The notes below the pieces were generated by a model. The model searched no databases, was not told the DNA's origin, and saw only the letters and a list, made by a program, of their open reading frames with translations. 64,000 nt of DNA, taken from assembly GCF_000576595.1 (NCBI RefSeq), contig NZ_AWSA01000004.1:1-64000 (forward strand). The letters run 5' to 3'. This document shows positions 63,887 through 64,000 of this stretch, in pieces (the first letter of the stretch is position 1; the number at the start of each line of letters is the position of its first letter). The translations under genes were made by a program, and so were the position numbers. Origin of the DNA: Intrasporangium oryzae NRRL B-24470 (lineage in GTDB: Bacteria; Actinomycetota; Actinomycetes; Actinomycetales; Dermatophilaceae).

Positions 63887-64000
63887 ATGTCGGAGAAGAG
63901 AAAGCGACACAGGAGGCCGCCCGCTCATGAGGTGCGTCCGGACACTCCGATCTGGTGTCCCGCCTGTCAGACGGAGCATCCGGCCTCGGCATTCAACAAG
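63887..64000 (+). CDS. Zinc-ribbon protein, 5' part (runs off the window)
   Basis: ATG 63887 opens a frame through the right edge, 38 codons: a basic start (SEKRKRHRRPP) then IWCPACQTEHPASAFNK, a CxxC ... FNK pattern common in phage endonuclease VII-type and HNH zinc ribbons. Too short to name; an additional CxxC would be expected just beyond the window. Confidence 0.5.
   Translation, partial: MSEKRKRHRRPPAHEVRPDTPIWCPACQTEHPASAFNK

Overview
The window is very GC-rich, densely coding DNA from an actinobacterium. Many GTG starts, 4-bp ATGA/GTGA gene overlaps, the gene order rne-rplU-rpmA-obgE and nadD-rsfS-phosphoglycerate-type phosphatase-tRNA-Ala, a DUF6318-type lipoprotein and a class II ribonucleotide reductase with nrdR and lexA nearby all fit the Micrococcales, most likely an Intrasporangiaceae-like genus (Janibacter/Tetrasphaera/Phycicoccus group). 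The genus assignment is an inference; no rRNA or other decisive marker is present.

Layout. 1-3 kb: end of RNase E/G, ribosomal proteins L21 and L27, and the GTPase Obg. 3-9 kb: a LytS/LytTR two-component system followed by two small-protein plus sodium:solute-symporter pairs, probably monocarboxylate (acetate/pyruvate) uptake. 9.4-12 kb: proline synthesis (proB and proA, divergent). 12-16.7 kb: methyltransferase, polyprenol-type glycosyltransferase, DUF402 protein, then nadD, rsfS, a phosphoglycerate-mutase-like phosphatase and tRNA-Ala(GGC). 16.9-20 kb: an unrecognised three-gene minus-strand operon (membrane protein, small helical protein, zinc-ribbon membrane protein with a broken frame). 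20-28 kb: a minus-strand block of a membrane-anchored CHAT protease with a predicted outside carbohydrate-binding-type domain, a caspase-like protease, a glycogen-debranching-type hydrolase and a GT4 glycosyltransferase. 28-34 kb: a guanidine-III riboswitch with a paired SMR exporter, MgtA-type ATPase, YgjV-like protein, DMT transporter, thioesterase and lysoplasmalogenase-like protein. 34.5-39.3 kb: leuS behind a leucine-codon attenuator, DegV protein and plsY. 39.4-41 kb: two exported proteins. 41-47.5 kb: a MacAB-like operon with two adaptors and a lipoprotein. 47.6-54.8 kb: purU, comEA-comEC, a gamma-glutamyltransferase homologue and a LysR regulator. 54.9-60 kb: sirtuin, lexA with a divergent LysM cell-division-inhibitor-type gene, and an ESX-target-like gene plus DUF1023 hydrolase. 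60-64 kb: nrdR-nrdJ behind NrdR boxes and the start of a zinc-ribbon gene.

Three points stand out. First, the CHAT/caspase block and the three-gene operon beside it are the best candidates for an undescribed system. Second, a short motif, consensus GAGCGGCATACG, is strongly over-represented in and between genes, forces codons otherwise avoided here, and in one place forms a terminator-like inverted repeat; with comEA/comEC in the same window it resembles DNA-uptake sequences of other bacteria. Third, regulation can be read directly at several loci: the guanidine riboswitch, the Leu leader-peptide attenuator of leuS, NrdR boxes, SOS boxes, a LysR box, and about ten genes whose -10 hexamer lies exactly six bases before the start codon, predicting leaderless mRNAs.
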